Positions 1 to 6,164 of a DNA stretch of 21,686 bases are shown here, piece by piece. Within the stretch, counting starts at the first letter, position 1. Each line of letters opens with the position of its first letter. The notes beneath the pieces are model-generated. The model was not told the DNA's origin. It saw only the letters and a program-made list of their open reading frames with translations, and did not search any database. Source of the stretch: an uncultured Sutterella sp. (GTDB lineage: Bacteria; Pseudomonadota; Gammaproteobacteria; Burkholderiales; Burkholderiaceae_F); NCBI GenBank assembly GCA_905206365.1, contig CAJLHF010000035.1, positions 1 to 21,686 on the forward strand, given 5' to 3'. The position numbers were made by a program, and so were the translations under genes.

Positions 1-112
1 TGGCGTCATTGCCGACTGCTTTCCTACAACGACGGATACGGGTATGCGTGGCTTCACTCCGCACCTCATTCCTCCCCCGTCTGAAAGCGGGGGTTCCCTG
101 AGGTACTTCTAT
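1..112 (+). mobile_element. Probable IS200/IS605-type element end (palindrome at 63-104), cut by the window edge
   Basis: A nested palindrome lies at about 63-104: outer arms ACCTCA/TGAGGT, unpaired patches, and inner arms CCCCCG/CGGGGG around a TCTGAAAG loop. A double stem with an internal loop is how the ends of IS200/IS605 (TnpA/TnpB) elements look, and the stretch ATTCCTCCCC-loop-GGGGGTT resembles right ends of tnpB elements as I remember them. If this is a right end, tnpB would lie to the left, outside the window, and the flanking DNA would be the porin fragment that starts at about 107. No transposase is visible. A plain hairpin terminator is the alternative, but there is no T-run and it sits inside a gene. 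Confidence 0.42.
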
Positions 113-271
113 GAAGCCCGCCGTGAGGCCGTTGCCGAGATCTTCGGTGCCTTTGAGGCCCGTGTCGAAGATGCCGTAGACCGTCACGTCGGCTGCGGCG
201 CCCGTTGCGAAAAGCGCGCCCAGGGTCCCGACGAAGAGCGCGGAAAGTACGGGACGAAAGTTCTTGGTCAT
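107..271 (-). pseudogene. 5' fragment of a Gram-negative trimeric porin gene
   Basis: The minus-strand ATG at 271 is preceded by a good AGGAG ribosome site (CAGGAGA, about 7 bases upstream). The first 27 residues form a signal peptide (MTKNFRP, hydrophobic core, ending ATGAAA/D). It is followed by DVTVYGIFDTG and then LKGTEDLGNGLTAGFIE. Both pieces are hallmarks of burkholderial general porins: the first beta strand, and the segment usually written KGTEDLGNGL. In intact porins roughly 25-40 residues separate them, but here they are joined directly, so an in-frame internal deletion seems to have occurred. After about residue 55 the frame runs into the palindrome at 63-104 and continues open to base 1 with no porin likeness. 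The gene is therefore broken, or the junction is an assembly artefact. Its product would have been an outer-membrane diffusion channel. Confidence 0.62.
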
Positions 272-528
272 GGTCGTCTCCTGTTTTTTTTTCGATGGTT
301 GAGTGAACCGGCGCTCGCTCGGATGCGGTGCCACGTCTCGAGACCGCGGGCGGGCGTTCGCCGTCGACTCCGAAGGGATAGCACGTCGCCCTACGCGCGT
401 AAGCACGGATTCGAACCCCGAAGAAACCCGAGTCGTACCCTAAAATTTCGTTGGATTTACTGGTTTTCAAGGAGAGTTCGGTCCGTCACTTTTTCGCCTT
501 GAATTCCGCCCGTTCGGAAGACGACGAA

Positions 529-554
529 AAAGCCGGCGGTTTCCCGTCGGCTTT
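529..554 (-). terminator. Rho-independent terminator of the cupin gene (possibly bidirectional)
   Basis: An 11-bp stem (529-539 with 544-554, one G-U pair) has a 4-base loop. Read on the minus strand it is followed by a run of five T. It lies 120 bases past the cupin stop at 673. The plus-strand side is followed by CTCTTT, so weak bidirectional action is possible. Confidence 0.75.
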
Positions 555-672
555 CTCTTTGGGTTTCTTGTCACGGCTTTCGCCGTGTCGGAAAAGAGAA
601 ACGCCCCCGTCCTCTCCTTTCCGTCATTCCTCGTTATCCGGATCGAACGTCCTTGAGGACTTTCGTTCGCGT

Positions 673-1053
673 TCAATGCCAGGGGGCCTTTTCCTCGCAC
701 GGAACGCCGTCCGTCATCGTGAAGCCTTCGAGGCTCCCCACCTTCGTCTGAACGCAAATGAAGGTGACGGAACTCTCGGCCGCGGCACGGATCGCGCGAC
801 GGCCTTCGGGCGCGATGCGGAACCAGTCGCCCGCGACGATCGGGTGCACGACGCCGTCGAGGTAGAGTTCGCCCCGACCGGCGAGCACGCCGTAAAGCTC
901 TTCGTTCTTCGTATGACGATGCACGAACGGAACGGCGGCGCCCGCGGGAAGCGTGTTGATGCTCGTCTCGCAACCCGTCAGATGAAGCTTTTCGTGGAGT
1001 TCGGTACGGCCCGCGGCGGGATCGGCGTGGAAGATTTCAAAAACGTCGGACAT
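673..1053 (-). CDS. Single-domain cupin protein (126 aa)
   Basis: This is a small cytoplasmic beta-barrel protein of the cupin_2 type. Cupin motif 1 is visible at about residues 40-62: PFVHRHTKNEELYGVLAGRG, with His45, His47 and Glu51/52 as metal ligands and the closing glycine. Motif 2 follows at about 75-88 (GDWFRIAPEG), but the histidine that normally completes the metal site is missing (R-R-A instead), so the site may be three-ligand or inactive. It could be a small enzyme (isomerase or dioxygenase type) or a sugar or ligand-binding protein; the sequence does not decide. The start is supported by GGGAGAA about 6 bases upstream. It is monocistronic, with its own promoter (1125-1153), a dyad in the leader (1086-1115) and a terminator (529-554). 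Confidence 0.85.
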   Translation of the reverse strand: MSDVFEIFHADPAAGRTELHEKLHLTGCETSINTLPAGAAVPFVHRHTKNEELYGVLAGRGELYLDGVVHPIVAGDWFRIAPEGRRAIRAAAESSVTFICVQTKVGSLEGFTMTDGVPCEEKAPWH

Positions 1054-1085
1054 GGTTTTTCTCCCTGTTGAGTGAGGATGATCGG

Positions 1086-1115
1086 GTGAGCCATCGAATT
1101 CGTTCGATATCTCAC
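1086..1115 (-). promoter_or_regulatory. 30-bp near-perfect dyad in the cupin-gene leader: operator or leader hairpin
   Basis: The arms are GTGAG-cc-ATCGAA and TTCGAT-at-CTCAC around a TTCG centre: 11 of 13 positions per arm are complementary, with one 2-base mismatched patch. It starts a few bases downstream of the predicted transcription start (about 1118) and ends 33 bases before the cupin ATG. A repressor bound here would block transcription. As RNA it would form a stable hairpin near the 5' end. There is no T-run, so it is not a classical terminator. Confidence 0.5.
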
Positions 1116-1124
1116 TATGCGCGC

Positions 1125-1153
1125 ATGCTACGCTCCATTTAGTTCGATGTCAA
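1125..1153 (-). promoter_or_regulatory. Sigma70-type promoter for the cupin gene
   Basis: On the minus strand a perfect -35 TTGACA (1153-1148), a 17-base spacer and a -10 TAGCAT (1130-1125, 4 of 6) lie about 75 bases upstream of the cupin start. The predicted leader of about 65 bases contains the dyad at 1086-1115. Confidence 0.6.
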
Positions 1154-1230
1154 ATCATCTAAAGAAAATTTTTCGTGAGCGACAATCCGGACCGGAAGCG
1201 GAAGCGCAACCGAATGGAAGAAAAATGAAA

Positions 1231-1261
1231 AAGCCCGAGGGCGTCGGTCGCTCTCGGGCTT
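1231..1261 (-). terminator. Rho-independent terminator of the amidohydrolase gene
   Basis: A 9-bp stem, AAGCCCGAG paired with CTCGGGCTT, is followed on the minus strand by TTTTTCATTTTT. It lies 43 bases past the stop codon at 1305. Confidence 0.85.
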
Positions 1262-1304
1262 CGGCGCACGTTTGCGTGCGCTTTTGTATTGCTTGACGGT
1301 CGCG

Positions 1305-2936
1305 TCAGTCCTCGCGCTTCCAGCGCTCGATCCCGTCGCGGTAGAGGGCCGCCACGCGGATTTCGCCGAGCTTCGCCGTGTGAACCTTGAAGGGGTTCGC
1401 CGTAAGGATGACGAAGTGTGCGCGCGCACCGGGTTCGATGATCCCGACGGTACCTTCGGTCGGGAGAACGAGCGCCGCACGGCCCGTGTAGAGCGAGAGC
1501 GCCGTGGCGACGTCGACCGCTTCGTGTCCGCCGAAGACCGTGTTCGTCGCGTCGCGACGGGTGACGGCCGCCTGCACGGAGACGAACACCTGATCGGGAT
1601 CGGCCCAGGTCGTTGCGGGCGCGTCCGAGGAAAGCGCAAAGGCGTCGACCGTCTTCGCAATCGAGCGCACCGGATAGCAGGCGTTGCGGTCCGCTTCCGA
1701 GAGGAACGCCCGGTACGAGGGGTATTCGGCAAAGGGGAAGATGACCTGCGTCGTCACGGCGGGACGAATCGCGAGCTTCTCGAGCTTTTCGAGCTGATCG
1801 GGTCGGAAGAACGTAGCATGTTCGATGCGAAGGCTCGGAATCCCCTCGAGCCAATCGTCCTCGTCGCGAAGCCACTCGAGGAGCGCATCCATCGCCGCGT
1901 CTCCCATGACGTGGACCGACGCCTGAATGCCGTTGCGCTTCGCGTAAGCCAAGGCCGCGCGGAAGACGGGCTCGGTCAAAAGGATTTCTCCGTTCTTGGG
2001 GCCGACGCCGGCGGCCGCTTCGTCGTCCGTCAATCGGAAGGGTTCGCGCATCGCCGCGGTACGACCCGAGATCGACCCGTCCGCAAAGAGCTTCACGCCC
2101 GCGTAGCGCACCGCACCCGTCGTTTCCGACTCGGTAAGGTCGGGCATCCCGTAGGGGTCCTCGCCGCCCAACCACGTGAGGTACAAATCGACGTCGAGCG
2201 GCAACCCCCGACGGCAGGCTTCGCGCCAGATTTTGAGGGGATCGTACGGGCGGCGCACCGTCATCATGTCGGTGACGTTGAGAATGCCGCGCTCCAGATA
2301 ATGGTTCCCCGCGGAGAGCGCCCGTGCGATGAGGTCCTCTTCGGTGACGGTACCGCCCGCGGCGCGCTCGACGAGGCGCACGGCGGGAGTTTCGATCAAG
2401 CGCCCGTCGAGGCGCCCCTCCGCATCACGCCCGAGGGCGCCGCCTTCGGGGTCGGGCGAGGCGTCCGTGAGGCCCGCAAGTTCCAACGCTTTCGAATTCG
2501 CGACGGCCGAGTGGCAGTCGGAGCGGCGGATCAGGACGGGCTGCGTCGTCGACACCCGGTCGAGGTCCCAACGCGTCGGGGAGACGTTCCCTTCAAGGAG
2601 GCTCTCGTCGTATCCGGCCCCTTCGATCCAGCCTTCGCCCGTTTGCGCGGCCTTCGTCGCGCGAAGCGCTTCGACGAGCTCGTCGATCGTGTGAACGGCG
2701 GGAGGCGTCAGAAACGCCCCCGTGAGGCTCGACGCCACGAGGCTCGCATGCGTGTGCGCGTCGATGAAGGCGGGCATCACGAACGCTCCCTTCAGGTCGA
2801 CCGTGATAAGGGGTTCGCAACTGCGCATCGGTTCGTCGGCCGCGACGAAAAGTCCGTCTTCGACGTAAAAGTCCGTGAACAACGGAGCGTCGGCATTGCC
2901 GGAGAAAACGACGGCATTGGTGTAGTGGGTGCGCAT
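1305..2936 (-). CDS. YtcJ-type amidohydrolase (Amidohydro_3 family, 543 aa)
   Basis: This is a metal-dependent hydrolase of the amidohydrolase superfamily, cytoplasmic (no signal peptide). The N-terminal part has the usual small beta-sandwich entry and then FIDAHTH, the HxH metal motif at the end of strand 1. Further along come SVHVMGDAAMDALLEW, where a histidine-containing strand leads into a GD motif typical of YtcJ proteins, RIEHATFF (another metal His) and ALSSDAP (the catalytic Asp region). The C-terminus ends with the family tail EPGARAHFVIL...IRVAALYRDGI. The substrate of YtcJ-like proteins is generally unknown; amide, N-formyl or cyclic-imide hydrolysis is plausible. I chose the ATG at 2936 because homologs as I recall them begin just before an NAVVF-like strand and an AAGGA lies 12 bases upstream. 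An in-frame ATG at 2984 would add 16 residues but has no ribosome site. Confidence 0.85.
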   Translation of the reverse strand: MRTHYTNAVVFSGNADAPLFTDFYVEDGLFVAADEPMRSCEPLITVDLKGAFVMPAFIDAHTHASLVASSLTGAFLTPPAVHTIDELVEALRATKAAQTGEGWIEGAGYDESLLEGNVSPTRWDLDRVSTTQPVLIRRSDCHSAVANSKALELAGLTDASPDPEGGALGRDAEGRLDGRLIETPAVRLVERAAGGTVTEEDLIARALSAGNHYLERGILNVTDMMTVRRPYDPLKIWREACRRGLPLDVDLYLTWLGGEDPYGMPDLTESETTGAVRYAGVKLFADGSISGRTAAMREPFRLTDDEAAAGVGPKNGEILLTEPVFRAALAYAKRNGIQASVHVMGDAAMDALLEWLRDEDDWLEGIPSLRIEHATFFRPDQLEKLEKLAIRPAVTTQVIFPFAEYPSYRAFLSEADRNACYPVRSIAKTVDAFALSSDAPATTWADPDQVFVSVQAAVTRRDATNTVFGGHEAVDVATALSLYTGRAALVLPTEGTVGIIEPGARAHFVILTANPFKVHTAKLGEIRVAALYRDGIERWKRED

Positions 2937-2984
2937 AGAACGGACGATTCCTTCGATTCGGCGGTCCGGGCGTGCGAAACTCAT

Positions 2985-3271
2985 GCACCCGAGGCCGCTC
3001 GGGACGAGCGGCCTTGCGGGGCGGCGGTCGGTCGTGCGACCGCACGCGTCTTGGCACCGGGCCGCGGCATTCGGAAAAACAACAGCCCTCGTCGCGCATC
3101 TTTTCATGCGGCTCCGAGGGGCGACATGCCTTGGAAAAAGGCTGTCGGATCCGTGGATTCTAATCGAGAAATTCCCCGTCGGGCGGCCCTTGCACGATCT
3201 TTGGAGCAACTCCGCAATCGGTTGCCGAACAGTCGCCGAAAGGTCGATTTGTCGGCATTTTTGCCGACAAA
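2985..3271 (-). other. Gene-free stretch upstream of the amidohydrolase with four hairpin-forming repeats
   Basis: Between the amidohydrolase and the binding-protein gene about 600 bases hold no credible gene. Four inverted repeats lie on the amidohydrolase side: 2992-3014 (9-bp arms AGGCCGCTC/GAGCGGCCT), 3029-3042 (CGGTCG-TG-CGACCG), 3123-3146 (GACA-GCCTT/AAGGC-TGTC with one bulge) and 3248-3271. Together they could fold as a structured leader RNA of the minus-strand gene. I recognise no known riboswitch class. A TAGAAT at 3162-3157 (minus) is a possible -10, but without a clear -35. Confidence 0.3.
3248..3271. promoter_or_regulatory. Perfect 10-bp inverted repeat, candidate operator
   Basis: TTTGTCGGCA and TGCCGACAAA are separated by four T. 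The arms are exact and the element lies in the spacer between the divergent amidohydrolase and binding-protein genes, 312 and 270 bases from their starts. No T-run follows on either strand, so an operator or RNA hairpin is more likely than a terminator. Confidence 0.4.
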
Positions 3272-3434
3272 ATCCCCTCCGAAGTCGGTCGCTTTTCGAC
3301 ATAAAAAACCTATTGCTCGACCGCCTTCGATTTATAGGACCTCAGCCTTAGGAAAGCTTTTTCGCGTCAAAAAAGGCCGATTTTTCGAGAGGGTGAAAAC
3401 CCGATCCAGGCCGTTTTCGTCGGCACTCATCGCC

Positions 3435-3440
3435 TATAGT
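3435..3440 (+). promoter_or_regulatory. Candidate -10 box of the binding-protein gene
   Basis: TATAGT (5 of 6 to consensus) lies about 100 bases upstream of the ATG at 3541. The region 17 bases further upstream (CGTTTT) is a poor -35, so the promoter may be weak or activator-dependent. Confidence 0.35.
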
Positions 3441-3540
3441 TTCGGACCGCTCGCACGTTCCCGCCTCGATCGTTGCGAGAGGGGCGCCGATCGTATGCCC
3501 TTTCGAACGCCCCTACCCCCTACCGCTCACAGGAGAAATC

Positions 3541-4296
3541 ATGTCGTTCGCCAAAACGGCCGCCGCCGGCCTTGTTGCTCTCATGCTCTCGGGCGCCGCG
3601 CTTGCCGCCTCGCCTCTGAAAGTCGCCACCAACCCGACGTTCCCGCCGTTCGAATTCCAAGACTCGAAGACGGGGGCCGTGCAGGGTTTCGAAGTCGACC
3701 TCATTCGCGAGATGGCCAAAGTCATGAATCGCGACCTCGAGCTCGTCACAATCAGCTTCGACGCGATCCTTCCCGCCATCCTCTCGGGCACGGTCGACGC
3801 GGGCGCCTCGGGCTTTTCGATCACGCCCGAACGCGCGAAGCGCGTCCTCTTCACGGACCCCTTCTACACGTCGGGTCTCACGATCGTCGTCAAGAAGGGC
3901 AACGACGCCGTCAAGGGTTTTGCGGACCTGAAGGGTAAGAAGATTTCCGTTCAGATCGGCACGACGAGCGCCGCAGCCGCGAAGAAGATCGAAAATACTG
4001 AAATTTCGAACTTCAACAGCGCCGGCGACGCCATCCTCAACATGCTCGCCGGCAACGCCGACGCCGTCATCAACGACAAGCCCGTCACGGACTACATCCT
4101 CGCGCAGAACGCTTCGCTAGCCGCGCAGACCGTGCACCTTCCGGAAATGGCTACGGCCGATCAATTCGCCATGGTCGTCTCGAAGAAGAACGAAGCGCTT
4201 CGCGACGAAATGAACGCCGCCCTCAAGACGCTCAAGGAAAACGGCAAGTTCGACGAACTCCACGTGAAATGGTTCGGCAAACCCGCCGACAAGTGA
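3541..4296 (+). CDS. Periplasmic amino-acid-type ABC transporter binding protein (SBP family 3, 251 aa)
   Basis: This is a soluble periplasmic receptor that hands a polar amino acid to an ABC importer. The signal peptide spans residues 1-22 (MSFAKTAAAG..., ending ALA/A). The mature part opens with LKVATNPTFPPFEF, followed by GFEVDLIREMA and GTVDAGASGFSITPERA. These are classic for glutamine/arginine/histidine-binding proteins: the F-x-P-F/Y-E-F ligand strand and the T-x-E-R loop. The DAVINDKPVTDYIL segment and the C-terminal KWFGKPADK tail also fit, and the length is normal for the family. AGGAG lies 8 bases before the ATG, and a strong terminator follows at 4352. No permease or ATPase gene is adjacent, so its partners must be encoded elsewhere. 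The ligand is not deducible. Confidence 0.9.
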   Translation: MSFAKTAAAGLVALMLSGAALAASPLKVATNPTFPPFEFQDSKTGAVQGFEVDLIREMAKVMNRDLELVTISFDAILPAILSGTVDAGASGFSITPERAKRVLFTDPFYTSGLTIVVKKGNDAVKGFADLKGKKISVQIGTTSAAAAKKIENTEISNFNSAGDAILNMLAGNADAVINDKPVTDYILAQNASLAAQTVHLPEMATADQFAMVVSKKNEALRDEMNAALKTLKENGKFDELHVKWFGKPADK

Positions 4297-4351
4297 TTCC
4301 CGCTTCGGGGCCGAAGCACGCAAGCGCAGGTCCCGAGGGATACCCGACGAA

Positions 4352-4382
4352 GAAACGCCCGACCTCAACAGTCGGGCGTTTC
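4352..4382 (+). terminator. Strong Rho-independent terminator after the binding-protein gene
   Basis: A perfect 12-bp stem (4352-4363 with 4371-4382) has a 7-base loop and is followed by CTCTTTTC. It ends the monocistronic unit 56 bases past the stop. Confidence 0.88.
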
Positions 4383-4452
4383 CTCTTTTCTCTTTTCAAG
4401 TTTCCGTTTGCCGTCTCTCGCGAACGTCGCCGTTATTCCGTCGTTCGGAGAA

Positions 4453-5511
4453 TCACGCTTTCGCGGAGCCTCGCGCCGATTCCGCGAGGCGCACGGCCCG
4501 CAGTTGCCCGCAGCCGCCCTCGACCGTTCGGGCCGCGCTCTTTCGCAGAGTCGCTACGGTGCCCGAACGCCTCAGTACCGTAATGAGCTCTTCCGCCCGA
4601 ACTTCGGGTACGGGCCGGAAATTCGACCCCGGAACGGCATTGAGGTCGATGTAATTCACCATGGCGCGACGCCCCTTGAGAAACCCCGCCAGGCGCTCCG
4701 CTTCGTCGAGGCCGTCGTTGACGCCCGAAAGGAGCGTCCACTCGATTTGCACCGGAAATTTCGCCAGGTCTCCGTAACGAAGGGCTCTTTCGAGCAAGTC
4801 CTCGACCGGAATGCGGGCCGCACGCGGAAGAAGTTCGCGCCGCAACGTATCGTTCGTCGTATGGAGGCTCAAAGCAAGCGCGGGTTTTACGGACGAGCGT
4901 GCGAGCGCCTCGAAGAGTCGCTCGTCGCCCACGGTCGAAACGGTGAGCGCTTTGTGTGCGAACGCAAGCCCCTCGGCCGAACCCAAAAACTCAAGCGCTT
5001 CGAGCACGGCCCGAAGGTTGTGCGAGGGTTCGCCCATCCCCATGAATTTGATCTTCGAGAGCGTCGGCATCCGCCGCAGCCCTTCCCGCACCTGAGCGAG
5101 GATTTCAAGACTGCCGAGCTGACGTACGAGACCCGAGCGGCCCGTCATGCAAAAGCGGCACCCGACGGCGCAGCCGACTTGGGTCGAGACGCAGAGTCCC
5201 TCGCGCGGCAACAGAACCGCTTCGACGAAGTCTCCCGCACGCATCGCAAGGAGCAACTTGGCGCTTTCTTCGTCGGAACATTCGACGCGTCCGATCGACT
5301 CCAAGACCGCCCGCACCTCGGGCAACACCCGCTCCACAGCGGCCGGGTAACGGCACTTCGAATCGGCCGCCCATGCGGCTCGCCCCATCCACGCAAGCAG
5401 AATCCGCCGCACGTGTTCGGGCTTCGCGCCCGCGCGCTTGAGCGCGACCCGCAGGGCGGAAAGCGTGAATTCCTCAAGAACAAAAGCGCCGGTGCCGATC
5501 TCGGTCTTCAT
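4453..5511 (-). CDS. rlmN: RlmN/Cfr-family radical SAM RNA methyltransferase (352 aa)
   Basis: Family members methylate C2 (RlmN) or C8 (Cfr) of adenosine 2503 in 23S rRNA; RlmN also acts on some tRNAs. The radical-SAM cluster motif CAVGCRFC gives Cys114, Cys118 and Cys121. LCVSTQVGC carries the upstream catalytic cysteine (Cys107), and the C-terminal EGGCGQL carries the methyl-carrying cysteine (about Cys334). KFMGMGEPSHNL matches the GGE-like SAM motif region. The chemistry is therefore intact. It diverges from canonical RlmN at places I know: SLHTTND rather than SLHAPND, and NYIDLN rather than NLIPFNP, and it is shorter than the 384-aa E. coli enzyme. It may be a second, specialised copy. 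The ATG overlaps the stop of the upstream membrane-protein gene by four bases, so the two are co-translated. Confidence 0.75.
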   Translation of the reverse strand: MKTEIGTGAFVLEEFTLSALRVALKRAGAKPEHVRRILLAWMGRAAWAADSKCRYPAAVERVLPEVRAVLESIGRVECSDEESAKLLLAMRAGDFVEAVLLPREGLCVSTQVGCAVGCRFCMTGRSGLVRQLGSLEILAQVREGLRRMPTLSKIKFMGMGEPSHNLRAVLEALEFLGSAEGLAFAHKALTVSTVGDERLFEALARSSVKPALALSLHTTNDTLRRELLPRAARIPVEDLLERALRYGDLAKFPVQIEWTLLSGVNDGLDEAERLAGFLKGRRAMVNYIDLNAVPGSNFRPVPEVRAEELITVLRRSGTVATLRKSAARTVEGGCGQLRAVRLAESARGSAKA

Positions 5512-5885
5512 TTCGTTTGACCGCCCGAGCGGTCGTCGTGCGCGGCGCCGTCTTTTTTACGATGCGTGAAGAGCCGCACCGTGTCCCAGTTCACGACGAA
5601 AAACATCGCGATCGTCGCGAGCGACACGAAGCCGTACCCCCAGAAAACGAGCGCGGTCTTGTCGGGAATCGTCCCGTAGAAGGCCCCGAAAAATGCCATG
5701 GGCGTTCCTTCCTCGACGGCGTTCGCGGCGAAACACCCGAGCGCCGCGAAGTAAAACCCAAGCGACGCGCGCAGAAAAAGACGCTGCGGCTTCCAGGCGG
5801 GCGGACGCAGACGCGCGATCATGAGGACGAAAATCGGAATGAGGAAAGGAAGCGCGGTGAGAAGCGTGTTGTAGAGACGAGCCAT
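5508..5885 (-). CDS. Small inner-membrane protein of unknown function (125 aa)
   Basis: I do not recognise the family. Three hydrophobic helices are visible: about residues 6-25 (LLTALPFLIPIFVLMIA), 42-57 (LGFYFAALGCFAANAV) and 77-102 (ALVFWGYGFVSLATIAMFFVV). A basic, hydrophilic tail rich in K, R, D and G follows. A short TTG-initiated extension to 5912 is possible; I prefer the ATG at 5885, where the first helix begins shortly after the start, although neither has a clear ribosome site. The stop codon overlaps the methyltransferase start (5508-5511, ATGA), which indicates translational coupling. Terminators at 6095 and 4352 bracket this two-gene unit. Confidence 0.68.
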   Translation of the reverse strand: MARLYNTLLTALPFLIPIFVLMIARLRPPAWKPQRLFLRASLGFYFAALGCFAANAVEEGTPMAFFGAFYGTIPDKTALVFWGYGFVSLATIAMFFVVNWDTVRLFTHRKKDGAAHDDRSGGQTK

Positions 5886-6094
5886 CGAGGTGAGCGGCGG
5901 TATACAAAACAAAGAAATGCGCGGACGACAGGCGAGCGATTAAACGGACCGAACAACCGACTCCCCGGGGCGCCCGTGCGCGGGCATGCCTCACTATAGC
6001 GGATCGTGCGGCAGGGGAAAAAGCGCGGGAGCGTCGAAGCCCTCCGGGACGCATCGAGCCGAAGAAGGAGGAGCCCGGAAAGACGCTCGTGAAA

Positions 6095-6125
6095 AGCCCC
6101 GACCTTCACGCGGAAAGCCGGGGCT
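6095..6125 (-). terminator. Rho-independent terminator of cstA
   Basis: AGCCCCG pairs with CGGGGCT across a 17-base loop that can pair partly inside. On the minus strand the stem is followed by TTTT. It lies 40 bases past the cstA stop. Confidence 0.72.
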
Positions 6126-6164
6126 GCTTCAGGGATTATGCAATTTGAAGTTTGTGCGACGTTC

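Noticed and set aside
395..445. A tRNA-like T-loop, GGTTCGAATCC, on the minus strand.
   Set aside because: The T-stem has mismatches, no CCA end follows, and no acceptor, D or anticodon arms can be formed around it.
2992..3014. Guanidine-II (mini-ykkC) riboswitch upstream of the amidohydrolase, because of a GGGACGAG hairpin.
   Set aside because: That class needs two hairpins with ACGR in the loops; here the ACGA falls mostly in the stem, on the wrong strand, and there is no partner hairpin.
2937..3302. The amidohydrolase frame stays open for over 120 codons upstream of the chosen start.
   Set aside because: The extra part is arginine-rich and cysteine-bearing without family likeness, contains several hairpins, and has no ribosome site at its ATGs.
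1272..3938. An 888-codon plus-strand open frame opposite the amidohydrolase and running into the binding-protein gene.
   Set aside because: Arginine-rich shadow; it contradicts two well-supported genes and a terminator.
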